NCBI RefSeq assembly: GCF_027921845.1
Contig: NZ_BSEN01000015.1
Coordinates: forward strand, 816,636 to 880,635
DNA length: 64,000 bases
Source: Leifsonia poae
Lineage (GTDB): Bacteria; Actinomycetota; Actinomycetes; Actinomycetales; Microbacteriaceae
Direction of reading: 5' to 3'
The notes beneath the pieces were generated by a model, which searched no databases, was not told the DNA's origin, and was given only the letters and a program-made list of their open reading frames with translations. This document shows positions 1 through 9,115 of the stretch, one piece after another. A program made the translations under genes and the position numbers. Numbering within the stretch: position 1 is the stretch's first letter; every line of letters starts with the position of its first letter.

Positions 1-497
1 GGTGGTGTCGGCTCCGTGACGATCGCGGCATCGGCGCCGATCATCCTGGTCTCGACGGAGACCAGGCGCTGAGGGCCGGAATGCCCCGCTGTCAGGGTTC
101 CCGTGAGGCGCTCGGCACGGCGACGGGACACCACCGCGTCGATCGGCGGCTGCCCCCTCAGCGAGATCCGAAGCTCCACCGCGTCGGCTCCGGCATCCGA
201 CGTCGCCTCGACCGTCGAGGTCAGCCGAGCCCCGCCGGCCGCGTCCACCCTCGCCGAGACACCGACCCGCGCCTGCTCCCCTGGACGTCGATCCCAGGCG
301 ATCGCGGCGGACACGAGCAGCGGGATGCCGACGAGCGCCAGATCGACGCGCGACGCGAAGAACCCGGCGGCGGCGCAGACGACGCCGACCACGACCGCCG
401 CGGCGACGGCCGGGCTGAGGTTCCAGCGCGCTGTGAACCAGGTCAGCCGGCGCGCTCGCGCGGCGTCCGCCTGCTCCTCCGCCTGCTCTCCGGTCAC
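1..497 (-). CDS. DUF58 domain protein, N-terminal part (runs off left edge)
   Basis: A GTG start at 497 overlaps the MoxR stop by four bases, and the frame stays open to base 1 (165 codons visible). The visible part has a basic N-terminus, two hydrophobic segments (about residues 29-48 and 51-67) and then a soluble beta-rich stretch. This is how DUF58 proteins begin: a membrane-anchored pair of helices followed by a von Willebrand factor A-like domain, which would lie beyond the edge. DUF58 proteins are regular partners of MoxR ATPases, and the overlap implies translational coupling. The family identity rests mainly on this neighbourhood and topology because the conserved core is missing. Role unknown; MoxR/DUF58 pairs are thought to act as chaperones for envelope or metal-dependent proteins. 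Confidence 0.7.
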   Translation of the reverse strand, partial: MTGEQAEEQADAARARRLTWFTARWNLSPAVAAAVVVGVVCAAAGFFASRVDLALVGIPLLVSAAIAWDRRPGEQARVGVSARVDAAGGARLTSTVEATSDAGADAVELRISLRGQPPIDAVVSRRRAERLTGTLTAGHSGPQRLVSVETRMIGADAAIVTEPTP

Positions 498-1531
498 ACC
501 GTCGGTCCGTCCTGGCCGCTCGCCGTCACATGCGCTCGGGTTCCGACGACGGGCGGCCCGGCCACCGAGTTCACGACCTCGTCGACCACCTGCACGGCCT
601 GCACACCGCTCGTCCAGGCCTGAACGGTGAGGGTGAGTCGATGGGCGAGCACGGCCCCGGCGACCGCCTTGACGTCGTCCGGGATCACGAAGTCGCGACC
701 GGCCATGACGGCCCGCGCCCGCGCCACCAGCAGCAGTCCTTGCGAGCCGCGCGGCGACGCCCCGACCTCCACCGCCCGGTGCCGCCGCGTCGCCGTGGCG
801 AGGGACACGCAGTACGCCGCGATGTCCGGGTCCACGTCGACCAGCTCGACGCCGGCCTGCATCGAGCGCAGGGTCGCCGCATCGATGACGGCGTCGACCG
901 AGGCGCGCTCCTTCCGCCTGCCGACCCGCGCGAGCAGCACCCGGCGCTCCCCCTCCGGATCCGGGTAGCCCACGGCGAGGCGCACCATGAAGCGGTCGAG
1001 CTGCGCTTCAGGCAGAGCGTAGGTGCCCTCGTACTCGATCGGGTTCGACGTGGCCACGACGTGGAACGGCCGGGGCAGCGGGAAGCTGCGCCCTTCGACG
1101 GTCACCTGGCCCTCGGCCATCGCCTCGAGCAGCGCCGACTGCGTCTTGGGTGACGTGCGGTTGATCTCATCCGCCAGGAAGAGCCCCGTGAAGACAGGAC
1201 CGGGCCGGAACTCGAACGTGCCCGACGACGGCACATAAACGTACGAGCCGGTGATGTCGGCCGGGAGCAGGTCGGGCGTGCACTGCAGCCGGCGGAACTC
1301 GAGCCCGATCGCCGACGCGATGCTGCGGGCGGCCAGCGTCTTGCCGAGCCCTGGCACGTCTTCGAACAGCACGTGACCGCCGGCCAGGATGGTCGCCAGG
1401 GCCAGCTCCAGCGCGGGCCTCATGCCGACCACTACGGTCGACACGCGCTCGAGCACCTCTTCGCTGAGCCGGGCGATGTCCGCGACCGCCAGCGGCGTCG
1501 CGTCGTCGATCATCGTGTCGTCATCGGTCAT
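494..1531 (-). CDS. MoxR-family AAA+ ATPase
   Basis: 345 residues, typical for MoxR. Walker A is EDVPGLGKT (K64), Walker B is FLADE (D121, E122), sensor 1 is the N of ATSNP (about 163), and the C-terminal lid domain contains the SPRG-type sensor 2 region around residue 255. MoxR proteins are cytoplasmic AAA+ ATPases that remodel or activate partner proteins, usually encoded beside DUF58 and membrane proteins. Here the gene overlaps its upstream neighbour (1528-1531) and its downstream DUF58 gene (494-497) by four bases each, so at least four genes are probably one coupled operon. The specific client is unknown. Confidence 0.93.
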   Translation of the reverse strand: MTDDDTMIDDATPLAVADIARLSEEVLERVSTVVVGMRPALELALATILAGGHVLFEDVPGLGKTLAARSIASAIGLEFRRLQCTPDLLPADITGSYVYVPSSGTFEFRPGPVFTGLFLADEINRTSPKTQSALLEAMAEGQVTVEGRSFPLPRPFHVVATSNPIEYEGTYALPEAQLDRFMVRLAVGYPDPEGERRVLLARVGRRKERASVDAVIDAATLRSMQAGVELVDVDPDIAAYCVSLATATRRHRAVEVGASPRGSQGLLLVARARAVMAGRDFVIPDDVKAVAGAVLAHRLTLTVQAWTSGVQAVQVVDEVVNSVAGPPVVGTRAHVTASGQDGPTV

Positions 1532-2226
1532 CGGGGTTCTCCTCGGGATGGGCTCGGGGTGGAGGGCGCGCCAGCGGCGGTCGGGACAGGGCCGGTCGGG
1601 ACAGGGCCGGTCGGGACAGGGCCGGTCGGATCGGGGCCGGTCGGATCGGGGCCGGTCGGGTCGGGGCCGGTCACGCCAGGGCCGACCGCGGCCACGCCCG
1701 CGTCAGCGGTGAGCGGGCCGGGACGAGCGGCGGCCAGCCGGTCGAGGCGATCGAGCACCGACGCGTAGGTGGCGCGACGGGGCAGCTCCGACGACCCGCG
1801 CCGGATGATGCGCAGCACGTCCGCACCGAGCACGCGCTCGATCTCGGCGCGGTCGCCCGGCGCATCGAGTTCGAGACCGTGCAGCTCGAGGGCCTGCGCG
1901 GTGAGGGTGCGCAGCCGTCGCACCGCCTCCGGCGCGACGGTGCCCCGGCGGGTGTGCAGCGCCCAGCCGAGCTGCACCACATCACGCCGCGATCCGTCCC
2001 GCTGAACGAGCGGCTCGGGCGCGCGCTCCACGCCGGCCTGGTCCCCCACCATCGACAGGCAGGCCGTGGCGGCGAAGATCACTCCGCCGATCCCGAACGC
2101 ATGGGCGACGTCGACGCCGAGATACCAGGAGGCACCACCCACCACGAGGGCGAGCACGAGGCACCAGATCATCCGCCGGCGGTAGGGCGGCCGCAAGAGT
2201 GACCGCCGTCGTTCGATCGCCGTCAT
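1528..2226 (-). CDS. Membrane protein with Pro-rich five-residue repeats, MoxR operon
   Basis: 232 residues. The N-terminus is strongly basic and is followed by two hydrophobic segments (about 18-36 and 42-60), a soluble region with a predicted helical section (about 85-170), and a C-terminal tail of repeated TGPDP/TGPVP pentapeptides (about 182-216). I recognise no named family in the soluble part; similar small two-helix proteins sit in this place in other actinobacterial MoxR operons. The tail is encoded by a 15-bp tandem repeat, so its length probably varies between strains. The start overlaps the upstream gene stop by four bases and its own stop overlaps the MoxR start. Function unknown; presumably a membrane component of the MoxR/DUF58 complex. 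Confidence 0.75.
   Translation of the reverse strand: MTAIERRRSLLRPPYRRRMIWCLVLALVVGGASWYLGVDVAHAFGIGGVIFAATACLSMVGDQAGVERAPEPLVQRDGSRRDVVQLGWALHTRRGTVAPEAVRRLRTLTAQALELHGLELDAPGDRAEIERVLGADVLRIIRRGSSELPRRATYASVLDRLDRLAAARPGPLTADAGVAAVGPGVTGPDPTGPDPTGPDPTGPVPTGPVPTGPVPTAAGAPSTPSPSRGEPR
1579..1683. repeat. 15-bp minisatellite, seven copies
   Basis: Seven head-to-tail 15-base units. The first three are identical (ggtcgggacagggcc), the next two share another form (ggtcggatcggggcc), the sixth is intermediate, and the seventh (1669-1683) is degenerate. The unit is a multiple of three, so copy-number change keeps the reading frame of the gene at 1528-2226 and only alters the number of TGPxP pentapeptides. 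Confidence 0.95.
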
Positions 2227-2957
2227 CGCGCGGCTCCCCCGCCCGCTCCTGAGCGGCCGCCGGCGACGCCCGTGCTCCAGGATGCCCGCAGCGCCTCGAT
2301 CGCCGATGTCGCGCGCGCCAGGTCCGCGGAGGTCACCGGAGCGTCGCCGAACCGCGCGCGCAGATAGAGGTCGAGCAGTGTTCTGGCCGCCGAGCGGTCA
2401 GCGCCGACCCGCGCCAGCACCCGCGCGGCGAATTCGCCAGGGGTCTCGGCGGGCAGGCGTCGCACGCCCGAGTCCTCCGCCGCGTCCTGCAGGCTCAGCC
2501 ACGCCTGCTCGATCGCATCGCGCGGCTCGCGGTCGTCGTCGAGGAGGTCGAGCGCACGGTCGAGGCCACGGCGCAGCTGCGGTGCATCCGGCTCGGCCTC
2601 CGGGGCGGGCTCGACGTCGCCGAGCGCTTCGACCTCCAGCTCCACGTCCGGGTCGGGCGCGCGCTGCAGGCGCTTGCGCACGGCCCGCCAGATCAGGATG
2701 GCGACCACTCCGAGCACCACGACGGCCACCAGCAACGCGAGCCACGACAGGTCGATGCGGGTGATGTGCTGTGCAGCCGGAGGGGCGCTCGCGCGCGGCC
2801 CCGGCGTCTGCGTGATAGCGATGCTCGGCGCGGGCTGCGGAGCGAACTCGGGCACCCAGATGATCCCGCCGAGCACCGGAGCGCCTTGCAGAGCCACGGC
2901 CAGGATGATGAGCAGAGCGAGCGCGGAGCACACGAGGAGAGTGCGATGATGCTTCAT
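2223..2957 (-). CDS. DUF4129-type membrane protein, MoxR operon
   Basis: 244 residues. An N-terminal hydrophobic segment (about 7-31) is followed by a short Pro/Ala-rich external loop, a second membrane helix (about 71-91), an acidic linker, and a C-terminal helical domain (about 125-220) containing the pattern AIEQAWLSLQ...TPGEFAARVL. That C-terminal pattern is typical of DUF4129, a domain often found at the end of transglutaminase-like membrane proteins and in MoxR/DUF58 loci. This appears to be the first gene of the operon. Its stop overlaps the next start by four bases. Cellular role not established. Confidence 0.8.
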   Translation of the reverse strand: MKHHRTLLVCSALALLIILAVALQGAPVLGGIIWVPEFAPQPAPSIAITQTPGPRASAPPAAQHITRIDLSWLALLVAVVVLGVVAILIWRAVRKRLQRAPDPDVELEVEALGDVEPAPEAEPDAPQLRRGLDRALDLLDDDREPRDAIEQAWLSLQDAAEDSGVRRLPAETPGEFAARVLARVGADRSAARTLLDLYLRARFGDAPVTSADLARATSAIEALRASWSTGVAGGRSGAGGGAAR

Positions 2958-3045
2958 CGGCCGTCCCGTCGCGTCCCCATGCTGCCACCGTATCGCGGCC
3001 GGTCAGGTGGATGCTGTAGGAGCCTCGACGGGCGGCGCAGGAGCG

Positions 3046-5112
3046 TCAGCCGAGGTGGCCCGCCTTCTCCATCTGGCGCAGATCGCGCTTCAGGTCGCCC
3101 AGCTCGTCGCGCAGGCGCGCGGCCAGCTCGAACTTCAGCTCGGCGGCGGCCGCGAGCATCTGATCGTTGAGGTCGGCGATCAGCGACTCGAGCTCCGCAC
3201 CGCCCTGGGCGGCGATTCCGCCCTTGCGCAGATTCGGCGTCGGGCTCTTCTTCTTGGCGTCGCGTCCCGCGAGCATCGCGGCGGTGTCGGCGCCCTCGCG
3301 TGCGAGTACGTCGGTGATGTCGGCGATCCGTTTACGCAGCGGCGTGGGATCGATGCCGTTCACCCGGTTGTACTCGAGCTGCCGGTCGCGTCGGCGGTCC
3401 GTCTCTTCGATGGCGTTCTTCATCGAGTCGGTCAGGACATCGGCGTACATGTGCACCTGGCCGGAGACGTTGCGCGCCGCGCGTCCGATCGTCTGGATGA
3501 GCGACGTCGACGATCGCAGGAAGCCTTCTTTGTCGGCGTCGAGGATGGCGACGAGCGAGACCTCGGGGAGGTCGAGGCCCTCTCGCAGCAGGTTGATGCC
3601 GACCAGCACGTCGTAGACGCCCGCGCGCAGCTCGGTGAGCAGTTCGACGCGGCGCAGCGTATCGACGTCGGAGTGCAGGTAGCGCACCTTGACGCCGGCC
3701 TCGGCGAGGAAGTCGGTGAGCTCCTCGGCCATCTTCTTGGTGAGCGTGGTGACGAGCACGCGCTCGTCGCGCTCGACCCGCTGCCGGATCTCCTCGAGCA
3801 GGTCGTCGATCTGCCCCTTGGTCGGCTTGACCACGATCTCTGGATCGACGAGGCCCGTCGGGCGGATGATCTGCTCGACGATGCCGTCGGCGATCCCCAT
3901 CTCGTACCGACCGGGCGTCGCCGACAGGTACACGGTCTGCCCCACCCGGTCTTTGAACTCGTTCCACTTCAGCGGACGGTTGTCGAGCGCGCTCGGCAGA
4001 CGGAAGCCGTGCTCCACCAGGGTGCGCTTGCGCGACGAGTCGCCCTCGTACATCGCCCCGATCTGCGGAACGGTCACGTGCGATTCGTCGATGACGACGA
4101 GGAAGTCGTCGGGGAAATAGTCGAGCAGGCAGTTCGGGGCCTCGCCGGCCGAGCGGCCGTCGATGTGCCGCGAGTAGTTCTCGATGCCGGAGCAGAAGCC
4201 GATCTGCTCCATCATCTCGATGTCGAACTGGGTGCGCATCCGCAGCCGCTGCGCCTCGAGCAGCTTGCCTTCGCGCTCCAGCTCGACCAGCCGGTCGTGC
4301 AGTTCGGTCTGGATCGTTCCGATCGCACGCTGCATCGTCGCGGGGCTCGCGGCGTAGTGCGTCGCCGGGAAGATCGAGACCGCGTCGACCCGGTCGATGA
4401 TGTCGCCGGTGAGCGGGTGCAGGGTGTAGATCGCCTCGATCTCGTCGCCGAAGAGCTCGATGCGAACGGCGTGCTCCTCGTACACGGGGATGATCTCGAT
4501 GGTGTCGCCGCGCACCCGGAACTTGCCGCGCGAGAAGTCGACGTCATTGCGCTCGTACTGCATGCCGACGAACCGCCGGATCAGCTTGTCGCGTCCGACG
4601 TTCTCGCCCACCTGCAACGCGACCATCGCCTCGAGGTACTCCTCCGCCGCGCCGAGGCCGTAGATGCAGGACACGGTGGACACGACGATCACGTCGCGCC
4701 GGCTGAGCAGCGAGTTCGTGGTTGAGTGCCGCAGTCGCTCGACCTCGGCGTTGACCGAGGAGTCCTTCTCGATGAAGGTGTCCGTCTGCGGGACGTACGC
4801 CTCGGGCTGGTAGTAGTCGTAGTAGGAGACGAAGTACTCGACGGCGTTGTTCGGCATCAGCTCGCGGAACTCGTTCGCGAGCTGCGCCGCCAGGGTCTTG
4901 TTGTGCGCCAGCACGAGCGTCGGCCGCTGGACCTGCTCGATGAGCCATGCGGTCGTCGCGGACTTTCCGGTTCCGGTGGCGCCGAGGAGAACGACATCCG
5001 TCTCGCCGGCATTGATGCGACCCGCGAGCTCGGCGATCGCCTGCGGCTGGTCGCCGCTGGGCTGATACTCGCTCACGACCTCGAAGGGACGGACGGCGCG
5101 CGTGGGTTCCAT
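3046..5112 (-). CDS. uvrB: UvrABC excision nuclease subunit B
   Basis: 688 residues, full length for UvrB. UvrB is the damage-verifying helicase-like subunit of nucleotide excision repair; it is loaded by UvrA and recruits UvrC. Visible motifs are Walker A GATGTGKS (about 44-51), the beta-hairpin region [13 protein letters not shown] (about 97-110), the DEAD-like box VIDESH (about 345), the RecA-like motif IGRAARN (about 550), and the C-terminal UVR helix pair that contacts UvrC (about 645-680). It lies 93 bases after coaE on the same strand, an order common in actinobacteria. I see no clear LexA box in the short upstream gap. Confidence 0.98.
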   Translation of the reverse strand: MEPTRAVRPFEVVSEYQPSGDQPQAIAELAGRINAGETDVVLLGATGTGKSATTAWLIEQVQRPTLVLAHNKTLAAQLANEFRELMPNNAVEYFVSYYDYYQPEAYVPQTDTFIEKDSSVNAEVERLRHSTTNSLLSRRDVIVVSTVSCIYGLGAAEEYLEAMVALQVGENVGRDKLIRRFVGMQYERNDVDFSRGKFRVRGDTIEIIPVYEEHAVRIELFGDEIEAIYTLHPLTGDIIDRVDAVSIFPATHYAASPATMQRAIGTIQTELHDRLVELEREGKLLEAQRLRMRTQFDIEMMEQIGFCSGIENYSRHIDGRSAGEAPNCLLDYFPDDFLVVIDESHVTVPQIGAMYEGDSSRKRTLVEHGFRLPSALDNRPLKWNEFKDRVGQTVYLSATPGRYEMGIADGIVEQIIRPTGLVDPEIVVKPTKGQIDDLLEEIRQRVERDERVLVTTLTKKMAEELTDFLAEAGVKVRYLHSDVDTLRRVELLTELRAGVYDVLVGINLLREGLDLPEVSLVAILDADKEGFLRSSTSLIQTIGRAARNVSGQVHMYADVLTDSMKNAIEETDRRRDRQLEYNRVNGIDPTPLRKRIADITDVLAREGADTAAMLAGRDAKKKSPTPNLRKGGIAAQGGAELESLIADLNDQMLAAAAELKFELAARLRDELGDLKRDLRQMEKAGHLG

Positions 5113-5205
5113 AGCTCAAGTCTAAAGAGCACCACCGACATCGGGCTCGGGATGCGCTCAGAGCGGAACGGGCGGGAAGAGCCGAACCGGCATCCGGTCA
5201 GGCGG

Positions 5206-5802
5206 TCAGGCGGTCAGCCGGCTCCAGAGCAGATCGGTCTGCTCGAGCGTCTGCTCCAGCGTGCCGTCGGTGTCGATCACGATGTCCGCCACGGCCAGGC
5301 GCTCGTCGTCCGACGCCTGCGACCCGATGCGGCGCTCCGCCTCCGCACGCTCCATGCCGCGCAGCGCGACCAGCCGCTCCACCCGGGTGGCCGCATCCGC
5401 GTGGGCGACGACGACGAGGTCGAACGGATAAGCGTTGGCCGACTCGACCAGGAGGGGCACGTCGTAGACGACCACGGCATCCGGGTTCTCGGCGGCGGCC
5501 TGCTCGAACCGGGCGGTCGACGTGCGGAGCACGGCGGGGTGGGTGATCGCGTTCAGCCGCAGCCTGGCCTCCTCGTTCGCGAAGACGATCGCTCCGAGAG
5601 CGGGCCGGTCGAGACTGCCGTCGGCCGCGATGACGCCGGGCCCGAACGCCTCGGCGATCTCGGCAAGGGCGGGGGTGCCCGGCTCGACGACCTCGCGGGC
5701 GATCCGGTCCGCGTCGACGACGACGGCGCCGTTCTCGGCGAGGCGACGGGCGATGGTCGATTTGCCGGAGGCGATCCCGCCGGTGAGTCCGATCAGCTGC
5801 AC
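5206..5802 (-). CDS. coaE: Dephospho-CoA kinase
   Basis: 198 residues, normal length. CoaE phosphorylates the 3'-OH of dephospho-CoA in the last step of coenzyme A synthesis. The P-loop is GGIASGKST (residues 8-16), followed by the D-D-R substrate region (VVDADRIAREVV, about 27-38) and the lid region with DVPLL (about 114). It lies between rpsA and uvrB, an arrangement frequent in actinobacteria. The start used gives MQLIGLTGG, the expected N-terminus. Confidence 0.96.
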   Translation of the reverse strand: MQLIGLTGGIASGKSTIARRLAENGAVVVDADRIAREVVEPGTPALAEIAEAFGPGVIAADGSLDRPALGAIVFANEEARLRLNAITHPAVLRTSTARFEQAAAENPDAVVVYDVPLLVESANAYPFDLVVVAHADAATRVERLVALRGMERAEAERRIGSQASDDERLAVADIVIDTDGTLEQTLEQTDLLWSRLTA

Positions 5803-5853
5803 TCCCCCATGCTAGGCGAACCACCGCCGCGCGAGGGCGCCGTTAACGCCGGA

Positions 5854-5879
5854 ACGGCCGGCCCCGAAGGACCGGCCGT
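5854..5879 (-). terminator. Hairpin after rpsA
   Basis: An 8-bp perfect stem (acggccgg / ccggccgt) with a 10-base loop lies about 20 bases past the rpsA stop. On the minus strand it is followed only by TT and a GC-rich stretch, so it is a weak or Rho-assisted terminator at best. Confidence 0.5.
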
Positions 5880-5898
5880 ACCGTGACGTGCTGCTCGA

Positions 5899-7350
5899 TC
5901 AGTTGTTCGAGCTGAGCTTCTCGCGCAGAGCGGCGAGCGACTCGTCGTCGGCGAGGGTGCCGGCCGAGGTCGGCTCGCTCGAGAACGTCGAACCACCGGT
6001 GGATGCACCTTCGGTGGCAGCCTCCTCGAGACCCTTGGCGACCTGCTTCTTGTGAGCCTCCCAGCGAGCCTGGGCTGCAGCGTAGTCCTGCTCCCACTTC
6101 TCGCGCTGGGCCTCGAAGCCTTCCTTCCACTCGTTCGTCTCGGGGTCGAAGCCCTCCGGGTACTTGTAGTTGCCCTGGTCGTCGTACTCGGTGAGCATTC
6201 CGTAGAGCGCCGGGTCGAACTCGGTGCCCTCGGGGTCGACGCCCTCGTTCGCCTGCTTCAGCGAGAGGGAGATGCGACGACGCTCGAGGTCGATGTCGAT
6301 GACCTTGACGAAGACCTCGTCGCCGACCGACACGACCTGCTCGGCGAGCTCGACGTGCTTGCCCGACAGCTCCGAGATGTGCACGAGGCCCTCGATGCCG
6401 TCTGCGACGCGAACGAACGCACCGAACGGAACCAGCTTCGTGACCTTGCCCGGTGCGACCTGTCCGATCGCGTGGGTGCGGGCGAAGACCTGCCACGGGT
6501 CCTCCTGCGTCGCCTTGAGCGAGAGCGACACGCGCTCGCGGTCCAGGTCGACCTCGAGGATCTCGACGGTGACTTCCTGTCCGACCTCGACGACCTCGGA
6601 GGCGTGCTCGATGTGCTTCCAGGAGAGCTCGGAGACGTGGACGAGACCGTCGACGCCACCCAGGTCGACGAACGCACCGAAGTTGACGATCGACGACACG
6701 ACACCCTTGCGGACCTGACCCTTGTGCAGGTTGTTCAGGAACGTGGTGCGGCTCTCGGACTGGGTCTGCTCGAGCAGAGCGCGACGCGACAGGACCACGT
6801 TGTTGCGGTTCTTGTCGAGCTCGAGGATCTTGGCCTCGATCTCCTGGCCGAGGTACGGCGTGAGGTCGCGCACGCGGCGGAGCTCGATGAGCGAAGCCGG
6901 GAGGAAGCCACGAAGACCGATGTCGACGATGAGGCCGCCCTTGACGACCTCGATGACGGTACCGGTGACGACGCCGTCAGCGTCCTTGATCTTCTCGACG
7001 TCGCCCCACGCACGCTCGTACTGCGCGCGCTTCTTCGACAGGATGAGGCGGCCTTCCTTGTCCTCCTTCTGGAGAACCAGCGCCTCGACGGTGTCGCCGA
7101 CCTCGACGACCTCGCTGGGGTCGACGTCGTGCTTGATGGAGAGTTCGCGGGAGGGGATTACACCCTCGGTCTTGTAGCCGACGTCGAGGAGGACCTCGTC
7201 GCGGTCGATCTTGACGACGGTTCCTTCGATGAGGTCTCCGTCGTTGAAGAACTTCAGCGTCTTTTCGACCGCGGCAAGGAAGTCTTCAGCAGATCCGATG
7301 TCGTTGACGGCGACCTGCTTGGGTGCCTTGTCGGTCGTTGCGGTTGTCAT
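5899..7350 (-). CDS. rpsA: 30S ribosomal protein S1
   Basis: 483 residues with four S1 RNA-binding domains (roughly 36-105, 123-189, 208-277 and 294-363) and an acidic, low-complexity C-terminal tail. Four domains is the usual count in actinobacteria, against six in E. coli. S1 binds mRNA and helps start translation on structured or weak-Shine-Dalgarno messages. Repeated phrases such as GLVHVSELSWKH and GLVHISELSGKH mark domains 3 and 4. A GGAG stands about 13 bases before the ATG. The 108-base upstream gap probably holds its promoter and also carries a perfect inverted repeat. Codon use is strongly biased, as expected for a highly expressed gene. Confidence 0.97.
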   Translation of the reverse strand: MTTATTDKAPKQVAVNDIGSAEDFLAAVEKTLKFFNDGDLIEGTVVKIDRDEVLLDVGYKTEGVIPSRELSIKHDVDPSEVVEVGDTVEALVLQKEDKEGRLILSKKRAQYERAWGDVEKIKDADGVVTGTVIEVVKGGLIVDIGLRGFLPASLIELRRVRDLTPYLGQEIEAKILELDKNRNNVVLSRRALLEQTQSESRTTFLNNLHKGQVRKGVVSSIVNFGAFVDLGGVDGLVHVSELSWKHIEHASEVVEVGQEVTVEILEVDLDRERVSLSLKATQEDPWQVFARTHAIGQVAPGKVTKLVPFGAFVRVADGIEGLVHISELSGKHVELAEQVVSVGDEVFVKVIDIDLERRRISLSLKQANEGVDPEGTEFDPALYGMLTEYDDQGNYKYPEGFDPETNEWKEGFEAQREKWEQDYAAAQARWEAHKKQVAKGLEEAATEGASTGGSTFSSEPTSAGTLADDESLAALREKLSSNN

Positions 7351-7435
7351 GTAGTGAGTGCTCCGTTATGGACATAATTCAGGCCGATCGCGTGATGCTG
7401 CATTGTTAGTTCCGCGAACGGCAGGCGGATAGAGG

Positions 7436-7451
7436 TGTCACAAATGTGACA
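7436..7451. promoter_or_regulatory. Perfect inverted repeat TGTCACA-AA-TGTGACA
   Basis: A 16-base dyad with 7-base arms and a two-base spacer, located 86-101 bases before the rpsA start codon and 8 bases after the end of the SDR gene. The size and symmetry fit a dimeric transcription-factor site. It contains the same half-words as a CRP/GlxR site, but arranged inside out, so it is not a standard CRP operator. The regulator is unknown. Confidence 0.45.
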
Positions 7452-7458
7452 GTCCAGT

Positions 7459-8442
7459 CTAGCTGTGCGCGGGGGTGCGCGGCAACCCGCGTGCCGTCAC
7501 GATCTCCCGCACCGCCGGCTCGAGCTCCGGATGGTGGAATTCGTAGCCCGCATCGAGCAACCGTTCGGGCACCACCCAGCGGCTCTTGAGCACCAGTTCG
7601 GTCTCCGTGCGGATCACCGCGGACCCGATCTCGAGCATCCAGCGGTACGCCGGCAGGCCGAAGGGCCGGCCGACGACGCGCCGAAGGGTCGCCATCATGG
7701 CCCGGTTGTCGACCGGGTTCGGCGACGAGACGTTCAGCACCCCGTCGAGCTCCGGATGCTCGCGCACGAAGTCGATCGTCCCGAGGACGTCGCGGATGTG
7801 AACCCAGCTGAACCGCTGCCGCCCGCCGCGCGCACGGAACTCGTGGAAGGTGCCGGCGTTGCGCCGCGCGGCCGTCGCGAACCAGCGGCCGTCGCGCTGC
7901 GGGCCGCCCAGGCCGAACTGCGTCAGCCGCATCAACGGGATGAGGGCGCTCCCGTCTCCGAGGACGATCGCCATCCGCAGCGCGACGCGCCGAGTGCCTG
8001 GCAGGTCGCGGGCGAAGAACGCCCTCTCCCACGCGGTGGCGACGTTCACCGAGAATCCGGTGCCGATCTCGCCGGTCGCCTCGGTCATCGGCCGGTCCTC
8101 CGCGTGACGGTAGATCGTCGCCGTCGAGGAGTTGATCCAGAGCGGCGGCGGATTCACGCTCGCGGCCACTGCATCGGCCAGCGCCCGCGTGGTGTCGAGC
8201 CGCGAGCGGAAGATCTCGGCACGGTTCACGTCGTCGTAGCGGCAGTCGACGCTCTTGCCCGCGAGGTTGATGAGGAGGTCGGCTCCGTCGACCACACGCA
8301 GGATGCTCTCGGGGTCGCCCCACGACGCGTCCGGCCCGTTGCGGCCGATCAGCGCGACGGACGCGCCACGGCGACGGAACGCGTCGGCCAGGTAGGCGCC
8401 GATGAAACCGGATGCACCGGCGATGACGATGCGCTCGCTCAC
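7459..8442 (-). CDS. TIGR01777-type NAD(P)-dependent epimerase/SDR protein
   Basis: 327 residues. The N-terminal Rossmann motif is GASGFIG (9-15), and the C-terminal part (about 250-320) has the DUF1731 signature seen in the YfcH/TIGR01777 family (RPFGLPAYRWMLEIG, then WVVPERLLDAGYEF). These are extended-SDR proteins predicted to act on a nucleotide sugar or similar substrate, but their reaction is not known. The start overlaps the stop of the DUF4166 gene by four bases (GTGA), and such SDR/DUF4166 pairs recur in actinobacteria, which suggests a shared step. Cytoplasmic; no signal peptide. Confidence 0.9.
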   Translation of the reverse strand: MSERIVIAGASGFIGAYLADAFRRRGASVALIGRNGPDASWGDPESILRVVDGADLLINLAGKSVDCRYDDVNRAEIFRSRLDTTRALADAVAASVNPPPLWINSSTATIYRHAEDRPMTEATGEIGTGFSVNVATAWERAFFARDLPGTRRVALRMAIVLGDGSALIPLMRLTQFGLGGPQRDGRWFATAARRNAGTFHEFRARGGRQRFSWVHIRDVLGTIDFVREHPELDGVLNVSSPNPVDNRAMMATLRRVVGRPFGLPAYRWMLEIGSAVIRTETELVLKSRWVVPERLLDAGYEFHHPELEPAVREIVTARGLPRTPAHS

Positions 8443-9062
8443 GCGGTCCGCTCCCCCGTTCGGATCTCGTAGCGGAAGTCCCCCGCGTACTCGTAGAGCC
8501 TACCGATCAGCGGCACCCCGACCACGATGGAGACACGCTGCACGTCGCGCTCGGCATCGAACCGTTCGGAGAGCTCCACCCGTGGCGCGGCGAACCGCGG
8601 TATCCGGATGCGCACCCTCCCGAACCGCACGCCCACCGTCGTCGAGCTCAGCAGCAGCCCGCCATCCACTACCCTCGCCTCGAAGCGCGCGACGATGCGC
8701 TCCGGGCGCCCGAGCCGGTCGACGATGGCTCCGGCGACGACGCCGATCTCGTCGACCATGGTGCGCTCGCCCGAGCGCAGCCCGAACGTGCGCTCGGCCG
8801 CCACCGCCGGCTGACCGTCGGCGGACACCACCGGCCGGTTGACGACCGTGAACGCCACGTCGCGTTCCCACACCGGGAAGGCCACGCCGGCACGCGCGGC
8901 CACCCAGAGTGCGGGCCACAGCCACCGCCGGGGCGTGCCGACGGTGTCGAACACGCCCCGGCCGAAGCCGTGAGCCGTGGGAGGGATCGCCTCGAAGTAC
9001 GGCCGGAGACGCGGGTGGAGCCGATCGAGCTCATCGCCGAGCACCGCCCGGTACGGCGACAC
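8439..9062 (-). CDS. DUF4166 domain protein
   Basis: 207 residues from the GTG at 9062. I chose this start because GGGAG lies nine bases before it (9072-9076). An upstream in-frame GTG at 9104 would add 14 residues but has no clear ribosome site. The protein begins with YRAVLGDELDRLHPRL, the typical opening of DUF4166, followed by a beta-rich body with no membrane segment. Function unknown. It sits between a DUF885 peptidase-like gene and a TIGR01777 SDR gene on the same strand, overlapping the latter by four bases, so it probably works with the SDR protein. Confidence 0.82.
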   Translation of the reverse strand: MSPYRAVLGDELDRLHPRLRPYFEAIPPTAHGFGRGVFDTVGTPRRWLWPALWVAARAGVAFPVWERDVAFTVVNRPVVSADGQPAVAAERTFGLRSGERTMVDEIGVVAGAIVDRLGRPERIVARFEARVVDGGLLLSSTTVGVRFGRVRIRIPRFAAPRVELSERFDAERDVQRVSIVVGVPLIGRLYEYAGDFRYEIRTGERTA

Positions 9063-9115
9063 CGCGCCGGTCTCCCGGCGCGGGCCGCCCGCGTCGTCGC
9101 TCACCCGCAGCCGCG

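Noticed and set aside
1579-1683. Possible CRISPR array
   Set aside because: The units are contiguous 15-mers with no spacers and lie inside a coding frame.
3007-4725. 572-codon plus-strand open frame
   Set aside because: Antisense shadow of uvrB.
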